This document shows positions 1-8,050 of a DNA stretch of 36,861 nt, in pieces. Below the pieces are notes generated by a model that ran no database searches, was not told the origin of the DNA, and saw only the letters and a list, made by a program, of their open reading frames with translations. The number at the start of each line of letters is the position of its first letter. The first letter of the stretch is position 1. Where the stretch lies: contig JAUXYP010000020.1 of assembly GCA_030694265.1 (NCBI GenBank), forward strand, positions 1-36,861, read 5' to 3'. This DNA is from Sulfuricurvum sp. (GTDB lineage Bacteria > Campylobacterota > Campylobacteria > Campylobacterales > Sulfurimonadaceae). Made by a program: the position numbers and the translations under genes.

Positions 1-751
1 TTAAATGCAGTGTCGCTTTGAGCGGGCATCCATCAGCATCTACTTTAAAACCTTTAGGAGTATTAGGACATTTATCTTGAGGATCAAATACACCATCCTG
101 ATCGCTGTCAACGTTAACTGGACAAACTTTTGCTTCAGGAATGGCAATCACTGGTGTTGCTTTTGGTTCAGCTACTATAGCTACAACAATAGGGGCAGCA
201 ACGGCTGCGGCAACAGGTGCTACTGGCTGTGCTTTTGCACCGAAGGCATAATTGAGCCCACCCAGAACTACTAAAGTATTATCCCAGTTCGAGTGATCGT
301 ATTTTTGCATTTCAATCGCTTCAACTTTAAGGGCAAGCTGCTGTGTAAGAGGGACTTTTAGACCTAAACCGGCATCCACAAACAATCCGTTGTGATTTCC
401 GTACATATGGTCGCTCATGGTTTCTAATCCAACTCCTGCTTTGACAAACGGCGTTACAGGACCAAATTTTGAAAATTCATAAACGCCATTGATAGCGCTT
501 CTAAAAATATCAACATCACCAGCCGCTTCATCATTACGATCAGTATCGCTATACATGAGTGAAAGCTCAGGTTTGATAGTAGAATCAAAAAGATTGTTAA
601 ATTGCATTTCACCCGCAAAAACCGTATGATCTCTGAGTTCCTGGATATTGTTTGAGTAAGCATATCCGATCATTGGACTGAATTCGTAGTTATAATCACT
701 TGCACTTAGTATTACACTTGCAAGTAATGTAGATAGGAAGATTTTATTCAT
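1..751 (-). CDS. OmpA-family outer membrane protein, 3' part beyond window
   Basis: The gene enters from the left edge and starts at the ATG at 751; another in-frame ATG lies two codons upstream at 757. An AAAGGG ribosome site sits about 6 bases before the 751 ATG, which favours that start. The 250 visible codons encode a signal peptide (MNKIFLSTLLASVILS), then a region of alternating hydrophobic residues typical of an OmpA-type eight-stranded barrel. An Ala/Pro/Val-rich linker follows, then calcium-binding thrombospondin type-3 repeats (DSDQDGVFDPQDKCPNTP and DADGCP). The last codons (ATLHL) are where the peptidoglycan-binding OmpA domain normally begins, so that domain should lie outside the window. 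The likely role is tethering the outer membrane to the cell wall. No stop codon is visible. Confidence 0.85.
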   Translation of the reverse strand, partial: MNKIFLSTLLASVILSASDYNYEFSPMIGYAYSNNIQELRDHTVFAGEMQFNNLFDSTIKPELSLMYSDTDRNDEAAGDVDIFRSAINGVYEFSKFGPVTPFVKAGVGLETMSDHMYGNHNGLFVDAGLGLKVPLTQQLALKVEAIEMQKYDHSNWDNTLVVLGGLNYAFGAKAQPVAPVAAAVAAPIVVAIVAEPKATPVIAIPEAKVCPVNVDSDQDGVFDPQDKCPNTPKGFKVDADGCPLKATLHL

Positions 752-810
752 ATTCATCCCTTTTATATTGTATGTAGAATGATTTTAACGCATTAAGCGA
801 GAAAGTAATC

Positions 811-1191
811 TTAATTTGAGAGGTTAGTCGGAGAAGAGGATTGTATTATCTCAAATTCTTTTTGCAGGGCTTCATTAAATTGGATGATATCAAGATTTAG
901 TTTTTCTTGTGCAGCATTAATTTTTTCTAGATGATGCTCTTTTATGGCCTCTAACCGTTCCATCGTGGTACGAAACAGTTCTTTATCGGCAGTCAATAGA
1001 ATAATATCTTCTTTGGGTGACCATTTACGCTTTATAACACCGTCATGATTAATTTCAATAATAATATTTTGCGTATTTTTAGCAGAAATATACTTGGTTA
1101 TAGCATACGCAAAGTAACGCTTCTGATGATCATTATGATGACGTTGAATAACATAGTACATATAAGAATCATAACATAATTTTAACTTCAT
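811..1191 (-). CDS. Hypothetical protein, 126 aa, charged C-terminal helix
   Basis: I do not recognise a family. The first half is rich in Tyr, His and Lys with beta-prone stretches (NIIIEINHDG). The second half, from about residue 70, is a Glu/Lys/Leu-rich segment that looks like a long helix or short coiled coil, and the last residues are Ser/Asn-rich. No signal peptide or membrane segment is apparent. The first ATG (1191) has no clear ribosome site. The ATG ten codons further in (MYYVIQRHH) is an alternative, with a TATGAT box just before it. The gene is divergent from the FqrB-like gene. Function unknown. Confidence 0.6.
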   Translation of the reverse strand: MKLKLCYDSYMYYVIQRHHNDHQKRYFAYAITKYISAKNTQNIIIEINHDGVIKRKWSPKEDIILLTADKELFRTTMERLEAIKEHHLEKINAAQEKLNLDIIQFNEALQKEFEIIQSSSPTNLSN

Positions 1192-1229
1192 GTATGCTAA
1201 AGTTAATAATATATCAAACAGGAGATACC

Positions 1230-2183
1230 ATGCGAAAGGCGTATGAATTAGCGATTATCGGAGCAGGTCCTGCAGGCATTGGAACAGCAATAGAGAGCTA
1301 TACGCTGGGGATGCGTAATATTATTATGTTAGAGAAAGAGGAAAATCATAATTCAACTATTCGTAAATTTTACAAAGACAACAAACGCGTAGACAAAGAT
1401 TGGAAAGGGCAGAAGGTTGATTTGGACGGAACAATTTACTTTGTGGACGGAACAAAAGAAAGTACATTGGATTATTTTGATACCTTATTGGATAATGAAT
1501 CGCTTGAGTTAAAAACGCATTGTGAAGTGCAAAAGATAGTAAAGCATGAAGAAGGATTTGAGATTTTTATCAGTGGTGGGAGTATCTTGGCACGTAATGT
1601 CGTGGTTACCATCGGGCGTATGGGAAAACCAAATAAGCCGGATTATAAATTTCCCCCTTCGATCAAAAATCTAGTTCATTTCACGCTCGATTCGTGTGGA
1701 GTAGGTGAAAAAATTATGGTTATTGGCGGAGGAGATTCAGCAATTGAGTATGCGGTTGAACTTTGTGATAGGAACGATGTAACGATTTGTTATCGACGTG
1801 ACAATTTTTCACGCGCGAATCCTACGAACCAAGAGGATATTGCCAAAGCAATCGGCAAAGGAGATATTATAGCAATGCTTAATAGCGAAATAAAAGAGCT
1901 TGAAGCCGATAGCGGACGGGTAAAAGTCATCTTTTCGGATGGATATTGGGAACTGTATGATCGGTTGATTTATGCCATTGGCGGAACGACTCCCAGTGGC
2001 TTTTTGTTAGGCAGTGGAATACAAGAAGAGAACGGTATCCCGGTACATGATAAAAATTATGAGACCAATGTCCCTGGATTATTTGTTGCGGGTGATATTA
2101 CGCAGGAGTCAGGCGGATCTATTGCACTGGGACTCAATCACGGCTTTGCGATTGCTTCGTATATTATGGCTCTTTCAAAATAG
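1230..2183 (+). CDS. fqrB: FqrB-like NAD(P)H:flavodoxin/quinone oxidoreductase
   Basis: A 317-residue flavoprotein of the thioredoxin-reductase fold. An FAD-binding GxGxxG lies near residues 11-16 (IIGAGPAG), a second dinucleotide-binding GGGDSA in the middle, and a C-terminal FAD motif (VAGDI). The redox CxxC of true thioredoxin reductase is absent. The stretch KFYKDNKRVDKDW and the overall length fit the Helicobacter pylori HP1164 / Campylobacter Cj0559 type, known as flavodoxin:quinone reductase FqrB. That enzyme exchanges electrons between NADPH and flavodoxin reduced by pyruvate:acceptor oxidoreductase. The ATG at 1230 is chosen because AGGAG lies 6 bases upstream; a reading from 1194 lacks such a site. 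Its 3' end overlaps the convergent AMMECR1-like gene by 20 bases. The family assignment is from memory of motifs, not a search. Confidence 0.75.
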   Translation: MRKAYELAIIGAGPAGIGTAIESYTLGMRNIIMLEKEENHNSTIRKFYKDNKRVDKDWKGQKVDLDGTIYFVDGTKESTLDYFDTLLDNESLELKTHCEVQKIVKHEEGFEIFISGGSILARNVVVTIGRMGKPNKPDYKFPPSIKNLVHFTLDSCGVGEKIMVIGGGDSAIEYAVELCDRNDVTICYRRDNFSRANPTNQEDIAKAIGKGDIIAMLNSEIKELEADSGRVKVIFSDGYWELYDRLIYAIGGTTPSGFLLGSGIQEENGIPVHDKNYETNVPGLFVAGDITQESGGSIALGLNHGFAIASYIMALSK

Positions 2184-2520
2184 GATCATCTCTGTGGCTG
2201 ATGGGGCCATCGGCAGTAAAAAGAATCAGTTCAACCGAAGTGTGAAGATACTCAGACGTTGAAATAGGAATAAAATCGGAGTCTTGAAAAGCGGCACGTT
2301 TAGCATTGAGGATAATGTCTTCGAGTAGGGAATGCTCAGACGTCTGAGAGCGTGAGGTTCCTCGCGTTTTACCGTTGAGATACAGTGTCACTTCAGTAGC
2401 TACGACCTCACTTAGGATTGGATAATTTTCGAGAAGTTCACCGCGATTTATACTTTCCTCGGCTTGTAATACTTCTTGTATGGACGCTCGGGCGATGTTA
2501 AGCAGAACGGATTGGGACAT
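2164..2520 (-). CDS. AMMECR1-like protein, C-terminally short and motif-degenerate
   Basis: The 118 residues follow the N-terminal half of the AMMECR1 domain: LLNIARASIQEVL at the start, a Val-Thr-Leu strand, then LLEDIILNAKRAAFQDSDF and a PIS..EY segment before a final strand. AMMECR1 domains are usually about 170 residues with a conserved LRGCIG motif. Here that position reads TRGTSRS, with no cysteine, and the C-terminal half is missing because the frame stops inside the end of the convergent fqrB-like gene. The ribosome site AAAGGAGGTG is very strong. The gene follows bioB by about 50 bases on the same strand and probably belongs to the topA-bioB unit. The family's biochemical role is unsettled. 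It could be a functional short variant or a decaying gene. Confidence 0.65.
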   Translation of the reverse strand: MSQSVLLNIARASIQEVLQAEESINRGELLENYPILSEVVATEVTLYLNGKTRGTSRSQTSEHSLLEDIILNAKRAAFQDSDFIPISTSEYLHTSVELILFTADGPISHRDDPILKEP

Positions 2521-2570
2521 TCAACACCTCCTTTTGTACCTTTTCGAACATTATAACACAAGATTAGAAA

Positions 2571-3422
2571 CTATTTGTCTTCCGGTGTAAGTGCGATTTT
2601 AAGACCAAGTTTTTGGAGCATCTCCAAATCAGTATGCGCTTCACGTCCAGAAGTTGTGAGATAATTTCCCAATACGATGCTGTTTGCTCCCGCTTCAAAA
2701 ATTTCATGCTGACGCTCTTTGAAGGTAATTTCACGCCCGCCTGCTATCATGATACGATCAGCATTAGGTAAAAGTGTGCGTGAGAGTCTGATGAGATCAA
2801 GGGACTCGTCTACGCTCAAGGGGCTAGGGTTAAGCGGCAGGGCAGGATTGTGATGATAAAAGTTCAGCGGAACCGAAACGGGATTCAGTTCTTTGAGCGA
2901 GTGAAGCATACTAAGGCGATCTTCCTGCGTTTCCCCCATCCCAAAAATTCCGCCACTGATAAGTTTTAGTCCTACGCTGTTGACGTTTTCACAGGTCTCG
3001 TATCGTTCATCCCATGGATGGGTGGTACAGACTTCGGGATAAAAAGCACGGCTGGTTTCGAGGTTATGATTGTACGCGGCAACGCCTGCATTTTTGAGTT
3101 CTATGAGCTGCTCAACGGATGCGGTACCATTACAGGCGATGAGACGCAGGCGAGGTACTTCACGTTTGAGGGTGCTGGCGACATTACAGACAAATTCGAG
3201 GGTTTTATCATCGAGCCCTTTTTGTGCCGTTACGAGACAAAAGCCCAATGCCCCGAGTGATTCGAGCTTACGCGCTTCTTGGAGGATTTTATCCATAGGT
3301 TTTTGTTTGTACCGCTCAATGTCGGCTTTGTATTTGACACTTTGAGAGCAAAATTTGCAATCTTCATTGCAAGTACCGCTATTAATATTACAGATGGAGC
3401 ATAAAAAAATCTTTTGTGTCAT
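2571..3422 (-). CDS. bioB: Biotin synthase
   Basis: A radical S-adenosylmethionine enzyme inserting sulfur into dethiobiotin, the last step of biotin synthesis. The radical-SAM cluster motif C18-x3-C22-x2-C25 (CNEDCKFC) is intact. The YNHNLET segment, GGIFGMGE and the late IMIAGGRE carry conserved BioB residues, including the arginine that ligates the [2Fe-2S] cluster. At 283 residues it is shorter than the E. coli enzyme, and it starts directly with IFLCSICN, as in other Campylobacterota. The start ATG overlaps the stop of the phosphoesterase gene as ATGA, implying translational coupling. Confidence 0.95.
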   Translation of the reverse strand: MTQKIFLCSICNINSGTCNEDCKFCSQSVKYKADIERYKQKPMDKILQEARKLESLGALGFCLVTAQKGLDDKTLEFVCNVASTLKREVPRLRLIACNGTASVEQLIELKNAGVAAYNHNLETSRAFYPEVCTTHPWDERYETCENVNSVGLKLISGGIFGMGETQEDRLSMLHSLKELNPVSVPLNFYHHNPALPLNPSPLSVDESLDLIRLSRTLLPNADRIMIAGGREITFKERQHEIFEAGANSIVLGNYLTTSGREAHTDLEMLQKLGLKIALTPEDK

Positions 3423-3940
3423 TTTTTGGATCTTTCAAAGGTGTAGTGTTGTTCTTCAAATTCTTCAGCCCCTATGGCTCTTGAATATTGAGTTACGATA
3501 AAAGTGCTTTTGGTGATCTCCAGCATCGCGCAGGTTGAAAAAGGTTTATCACGCGCACAGGTTTCGCCGGGATTAAGAAAAAGAGTTTTGTTTTTAAAAT
3601 CACATTCGAAAATATGGGTATGTCCGAAAAGAACGACTTCCGCATCCGCATTCATGTAAAAGGGTAAATGCATCAGTTTACACTCGGTATCGGCGAGTTT
3701 AAAATAGTGAGGCTCTTGGACGAGGTTGTATTTATTGTGATATTCATGCAAATGGGCATCATTGTTACCGTAAACTGCCATATACCGCAGTCCGCTGGTT
3801 TTGAGCTGCTCTAGCATTTCAGGTTTTACGATGTCCCCTGCATGTATCAGAAATTCGGCACCATTTGCTTTAAGATGGTCGATGGCTCGTTGTGATCGCC
3901 CTTTTTTAGTATGGGTATCCGATAACAACCCAATTTTCAT
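3419..3940 (-). CDS. Metallophosphoesterase, YfcE/MJ0936-type
   Basis: A small calcineurin-like phosphoesterase of 173 residues with the full dimetal site: D8-x-H10 (SDTH), D36 (HAGD), GNND near 58-61, His91 and the terminal GHTH at 106-109. Family members hydrolyse phosphodiesters or phosphomonoesters in vitro; the natural substrate is usually unknown. It has no signal peptide, so it should be cytoplasmic. It is sandwiched between topA and bioB with four-base ATGA overlaps on both sides, a very tight arrangement that suggests one transcript, although no functional link to biotin or topology is evident. Confidence 0.88.
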   Translation of the reverse strand: MKIGLLSDTHTKKGRSQRAIDHLKANGAEFLIHAGDIVKPEMLEQLKTSGLRYMAVYGNNDAHLHEYHNKYNLVQEPHYFKLADTECKLMHLPFYMNADAEVVLFGHTHIFECDFKNKTLFLNPGETCARDKPFSTCAMLEITKSTFIVTQYSRAIGAEEFEEQHYTFERSKK

Positions 3941-6168
3941 TCACCACTCACCGTTGCTGATTCATTGGGTGTTCGATTTTTACATTTGGTGCACTCATAC
4001 ACCTCTTTATTACGATACGTACGCGGTGCTAATGCTCCACCGCACCCCTCTACTTCACATTTGTGCTCACTTGGCTCGAATTTGGAGATAAACTTACATT
4101 TTGGATACTCTTCACAGCCCCAGAACGCACCGCGACGGGATTGTCTCCACAGCAGTTTTCCGCCACAATCAGGACACGGAACGGTTGAAAATTTTGTCTC
4201 TTGATTGAGCGTTTTGGTGTTTTTGCACTCCGGATAAGCGCTACACGCGAGGAATTGACCGTTACGGCCGCTTTTGACCACCATGGCGCTGCCGCATTTG
4301 TCACACACCTCTTCGCTGCTCTCATCGGGATTTTCAGAATCTTCTTTTTTATTGCTTTCGGTTTGCTCGGTGTACTTACACTTTGGAAAACCGCTGCACG
4401 CGATAAATTCTCCAAAACGTCCTGAACGCAGGAGCAGTTCACTTCCGCATTGCGGACACTCTCGGCCAAGTGGTGTTGCGATTTTTAGACTGACGATATC
4501 TGCTTTACCGGCATTGATTTTTTCAATAAATGGATGGTAGAAATCGAGCAGTATTTTGTGCCAAGAGGTTCCTTTATCGCTGATTTCATCGAGAGTCTCT
4601 TCCATATTTGCGGTAAACGAGGCATCTACGATCTCTTCAAAATGTTTTTCTAACAATTCGGTCACGGTAAACGCTATCTCTGTCGGGATGATCTGACGTT
4701 TTTCGATTTCGATGTAATTGCGTGCTTGGAGCGTAGAGATGGTCGGTGCATAGGTAGATGGGCGACCGATCCCCTCCGCTTCGAGCTGTTTGATCAAACT
4801 CGCTTCGGAAAAGTGCGATGGCGGCTCAGTGAAGTGTTGTTCGGGAGTGATGGTTTGGATATCGATAGCATCGCCGGTGTTCAATACAGGGAGCAATTTG
4901 TCTTTGTCATCGCTTCCTGTAACACGGTAAAATCCGTCAAACAAGAGCTTACGCCCCGTTGCACGATATTCTGCCTTTGGGCTTTGGAAGGTGATGCTTT
5001 GCTGTTCAAAACGCGCATCGTTCATCTGACACGCTAAAAAGCGGTTATAGATGAGTTTGTAGAGTTTGATTTCGTCAGGCTTGAGATAAGTAGCGGCGAT
5101 TTCTGGCGTAAATTCAAGCATCGTAGGGCGGATCGCTTCGTGCGCCTCTTGTGCCCCTTTGGATTTTTTCAAGTAGGTTTTTGGCTCTTCGGGAAGATAC
5201 GCTTTGCCGTAACGTGTCAAAATAGCTTCACGCGCTGCCTCGACGGCTTCGGCTGCAAGATTGAGGGAGTCGGTACGCATATAAGTAATAACCCCCGATG
5301 TGCCCTCAGGAGTCTTGACCCCTTCATAGAGTGCTTGAGCAACCATCATCGTCTTTTTCGGAGAGAATCCTAGCTGCGATGATGCTGTTTGCTGAATCGT
5401 AGAAGTCATAAACGGCGGGGGCGTAGAGGACTTGCGCTCTTTGGTCTCGATTTTGCCTACAGTGAACGACTCGCCTTTGATGAGGGCTACGATACGTGCC
5501 GCTTCCTTAGCAGTCGTGATCGTCATTTTATCGATCTTTTGCCCCTCTAACATATTGAGAGACGCCTCGATCTCTGGTTTGAACAGGGTATCGATGGTCC
5601 AATACTCTTCGGGGACAAAGGCACGAATTTCGCGTTCACGGTCGATGATGATTTTCAGCGTAGAAGATTGAACACGTCCTGCAGAGAGTCCCTTTTGGAT
5701 CTTGGAGGCAAGAAGCGGTGAGAGTTTGTATCCCACGATACGGTCGAGCAAACGGCGTGCTTGCTGTGCATTGACACGGTCCATATCAATGGCTCTAGGG
5801 CTCTCTAGGGCATGGATGATCGCATTTTTAGTGATCTCATGAAACACAATACGCGGCAGTGATTCGGGATCTTTTTTTATCGCATGGGCGATGTGCCAAC
5901 CGATTGCTTCTCCCTCGCGGTCTTCGTCGGTCGCGATAAAGATGGTATCAGCTTTTTTGGCTAATTCCTGTATCTGTTTGACCGTTGCGGTACTGTCCTC
6001 GCTGATGCGATACTCAGGGATAATGGTCTCATTATCGATTTTGATCCCGAAACGGTTTTTAGGAAGGTCTCGAATATGCCCTTTGGACGCGATGACTTCG
6101 TACTCTTTGGAGAGAAAGTTTTTTATCGTCTTGGCTTTAGCCGGAGACTCTACAATAATCAATTTCAA
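3937..6168 (-). CDS. topA: DNA topoisomerase I (TTG start)
   Basis: A type IA topoisomerase that relaxes negative supercoils through a covalent 5'-phosphotyrosine. The 743 residues show the TOPRIM domain (E7 in VESPAKAKT and the acidic DEDREGE at 81-87), the QARRLLDRIVGY and LSAGRVQS motifs, and the catalytic tyrosine at about 296 (TYMRTDS). Four C-terminal zinc-finger modules follow (CPQCG, CDKCG, CPDCG and a last CEVEGCGG). The start codon is TTG: an AGGA site lies about 8 bases upstream, an in-frame stop lies a few codons further up, and no in-frame ATG lies between. It heads the minus-strand unit topA-phosphoesterase-bioB and diverges from flaA across a 238-base gap. Confidence 0.96.
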   Translation of the reverse strand: MKLIIVESPAKAKTIKNFLSKEYEVIASKGHIRDLPKNRFGIKIDNETIIPEYRISEDSTATVKQIQELAKKADTIFIATDEDREGEAIGWHIAHAIKKDPESLPRIVFHEITKNAIIHALESPRAIDMDRVNAQQARRLLDRIVGYKLSPLLASKIQKGLSAGRVQSSTLKIIIDREREIRAFVPEEYWTIDTLFKPEIEASLNMLEGQKIDKMTITTAKEAARIVALIKGESFTVGKIETKERKSSTPPPFMTSTIQQTASSQLGFSPKKTMMVAQALYEGVKTPEGTSGVITYMRTDSLNLAAEAVEAAREAILTRYGKAYLPEEPKTYLKKSKGAQEAHEAIRPTMLEFTPEIAATYLKPDEIKLYKLIYNRFLACQMNDARFEQQSITFQSPKAEYRATGRKLLFDGFYRVTGSDDKDKLLPVLNTGDAIDIQTITPEQHFTEPPSHFSEASLIKQLEAEGIGRPSTYAPTISTLQARNYIEIEKRQIIPTEIAFTVTELLEKHFEEIVDASFTANMEETLDEISDKGTSWHKILLDFYHPFIEKINAGKADIVSLKIATPLGRECPQCGSELLLRSGRFGEFIACSGFPKCKYTEQTESNKKEDSENPDESSEEVCDKCGSAMVVKSGRNGQFLACSAYPECKNTKTLNQETKFSTVPCPDCGGKLLWRQSRRGAFWGCEEYPKCKFISKFEPSEHKCEVEGCGGALAPRTYRNKEVYECTKCKNRTPNESATVSGE

Positions 6169-6314
6169 TGATTGAATCCTATTACATTATTTAAACGCAA
6201 TTGGAATGCATCCCAATTGGCTACGTTAACACTGGGTTTTCTTTGGCAGAAGGCCCAAATCCATTTATTAATGGATGAATATCGAAAGTGTAACAAAAAA
6301 AATTGCAAAACCGC

Positions 6315-6341
6315 TAAACATTTTTTTTTATATCCCGATAT
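6315..6341 (+). promoter_or_regulatory. Sigma-28 (FliA) promoter of flaA
   Basis: TAAACATT at 6315-6322, an 11-base spacer and CCCGATAT at 6334-6341 match the flagellar sigma-28 consensus TAAAGTTT-N11-GCCGATAA with exact spacing. Transcription should start near 6348, giving a leader of about 60 bases before the flaA start. Confidence 0.85.
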
Positions 6342-6406
6342 AGTCTGTAACAGCAAGGATGCTGAAAAAACTTCAGAGCGAAAGCTCGACCATAAAAGGA
6401 TTTATC

Positions 6407-7879
6407 ATGGGTTTCAGAATTAACACAAACATTGGTGCTATGAATGCACACAATTACGCAACTATGAATAACAAAGAGCTTGACACTTCTCTTACTCGTT
6501 TGAGTTCAGGTCTTCGTATTAACAAAGCGGCAGATGATGCATCTGGGATGGTTATCGCGGATAATCTTCGTGCACAGGCAAAAGGCCTTGGTCAAGCGAT
6601 CAATAATGCAAATGATGGTATCGGTGTTGCGCAAACTGCAGACGGTGCTCTTGACGAGTATATCAACATCATTAACACAGTTCGTACCAAATCGATCCAA
6701 TCAGCGTCTGATGGACAAAACACTGATTCACGTATGGCGATTCAGCGTGATATTAACCGTCTTTTAGAAGAAGCGAATAATATTGCTAAAACGACATCAT
6801 TTAATGGTATTAATCTACTTGATGGTAGTTTTGTCAACAAAAACTTCCAAATCGGTGCGTATGCAAATCAGACAGTTAACATGTCTATTGACAGTGCACA
6901 AACAACAACACTCGGAATGTTTGCTCTCAAAACAGGGACAGAGACGACAGCAGTAGCTTTTGGTGCAGCTGACTTTACAGTTAATGGTATTGCAACAACA
7001 GCATCGGTTGCCGGAAGCGTAGCGGATAATATTGATGCACTTGCTCAAACAGCTGCTTCAGCAGTTCAAAAAGCGGCAATCATTAATACCATTACGAGTT
7101 CTACTGGCGTGACTGCGACCGCGAGTACCAATGTTACCGGAGGCCTTGCAGTAGCAGGGGGTGTAATTGCTGCGGGAACCGTATTTATTAACGGACAAGA
7201 TCTTGGGGATGTTACCTTTAGTGCAAACGATTCGACGGGAACATTAGCGGCAGCATTTAACCGTTTGACGGATAAGAGCGGTATTACTGCTAAAATCGTA
7301 TCGGGTGGAAAACTGGAACTAAGTTCGTCAGACGGATATAACGTTTCTCTTACCACAACTGCGGCGGGCGGAACGGTGGCTCTTGCTGCTAATACGGCAA
7401 AAATATTCGGAGCAGGTAGTACTGTATCGGTTGCGGGTGCTGCAGCTGCTGCTTTGACTGCGGTTGAACAGGGGACCCTTACGTTGGAATCCGATAATGC
7501 AATCACTATTGCCGGTGCTGCTGTAGCAACAGCTGGTTTGGCCGCGACAACGTATTCGGTTGCAAATTCGATTTCAACAGTAGACGTTACAACGTACACT
7601 GCGGCACAAACATCGATCAAAAAAGCGGACCATGCGCTCGCACAGCTTGACCGTACCCGTGCAGACATCGGGTCGGTTCAAAACCAGCTTGAGTCAACGA
7701 TTCGTAATATCTCTGTTACACAGATCAACGTTGCGGCTGCGGAATCTCAAATTCGTGATGTTGACTTTGCAGCAGAATCTGCAAACTTCAGCAAGCGCAA
7801 TATCTTGGCACAATCAGGCTCTTATGCTATGAGTCAGGCAAATGCGGTTCAACAAAACGTTCTTCGTTTACTACAATAG
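6407..7879 (+). CDS. flaA: Flagellin, sigma-28-type (FlaA-like)
   Basis: Flagellar filament subunit of 490 residues. The conserved N-terminal D0/D1 region (MGFRINTNIGAM, LSSGLRINKAADDASGM) and C-terminal helix (QSGSYAMSQANAVQQNVLRLLQ) bracket a variable Ala/Thr/Val/Gly-rich centre. The centre contains a flagellin_IN-type motif (VFINGQDLGDVTFSANDS). The ATG at 6407 has AAAAGGA about 7 bases upstream and gives the canonical flagellin N-terminus; a longer frame from 6359 only reads through the leader. It is monocistronic, with a sigma-28 promoter before it and a terminator at 7892-7910. The Ser/Thr-rich surface domain is a plausible glycosylation target, as in relatives (inference). Confidence 0.95.
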   Translation: MGFRINTNIGAMNAHNYATMNNKELDTSLTRLSSGLRINKAADDASGMVIADNLRAQAKGLGQAINNANDGIGVAQTADGALDEYINIINTVRTKSIQSASDGQNTDSRMAIQRDINRLLEEANNIAKTTSFNGINLLDGSFVNKNFQIGAYANQTVNMSIDSAQTTTLGMFALKTGTETTAVAFGAADFTVNGIATTASVAGSVADNIDALAQTAASAVQKAAIINTITSSTGVTATASTNVTGGLAVAGGVIAAGTVFINGQDLGDVTFSANDSTGTLAAAFNRLTDKSGITAKIVSGGKLELSSSDGYNVSLTTTAAGGTVALAANTAKIFGAGSTVSVAGAAAAALTAVEQGTLTLESDNAITIAGAAVATAGLAATTYSVANSISTVDVTTYTAAQTSIKKADHALAQLDRTRADIGSVQNQLESTIRNISVTQINVAAAESQIRDVDFAAESANFSKRNILAQSGSYAMSQANAVQQNVLRLLQ

Positions 7880-7891
7880 TTTCTAACACTT

Positions 7892-7916
7892 GATCGGGCT
7901 TTGCCCGGTCTTTCTT
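7892..7916 (+). terminator. Rho-independent terminator after flaA
   Basis: GATCGGGC (7892-7899), loop TTT, GCCCGGTC (7903-7910) forms an 8-bp stem with one G-T pair, followed by TTTCTTCT. It separates flaA from flaB transcription. Confidence 0.85.
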
Positions 7917-7983
7917 CTCTCCATTCCTCATTTAATAAACTCCAATCTTTATTTATAGACAAAATTCTTTAAAAACATTATTT

Positions 7984-8000
7984 TTGGAATATCTTTTGCT
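7984..8000 (+). promoter_or_regulatory. Sigma-54 (RpoN) promoter of flaB
   Basis: TTGGAATATCTTTTGCT has the invariant GG (7986-7987) and GC (7998-7999) exactly ten bases apart, fitting TGGCACG-N4-TTGC. Transcription should start near 8011, about 40 bases before the flaB ATG. No sigma-28-like CGATAT box is present here. Confidence 0.8.
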
Positions 8001-8050
8001 TTATGTTGTTAAATACGCGTATAAACGCAAAACCAAAAATAGGATTTATC

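Noticed and set aside
4050-4469. A 139-codon frame within topA in another frame on the same strand
   Set aside because: It is Cys- and Arg-rich because it reads the zinc-finger region out of frame; topA fully explains the sequence.
2571-6168. A biotin-specific functional operon
   Set aside because: topA, the phosphoesterase and bioB overlap tightly, but no other biotin genes are present; co-transcription without shared function is the simpler reading.
6172-6423. An 83-codon frame between topA and flaA
   Set aside because: It runs through the sigma-28 promoter and into flaA out of frame, has no ribosome site and resembles nothing known.
7066-7668. A 200-codon open frame on the minus strand inside flaA (and a 134-codon one inside flaB at 8512-8916)
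   Set aside because: Both lie antisense to the Ala/Thr/Val-rich flagellin centres, where biased codons remove stops on the opposite strand. No ribosome sites and no recognisable protein.
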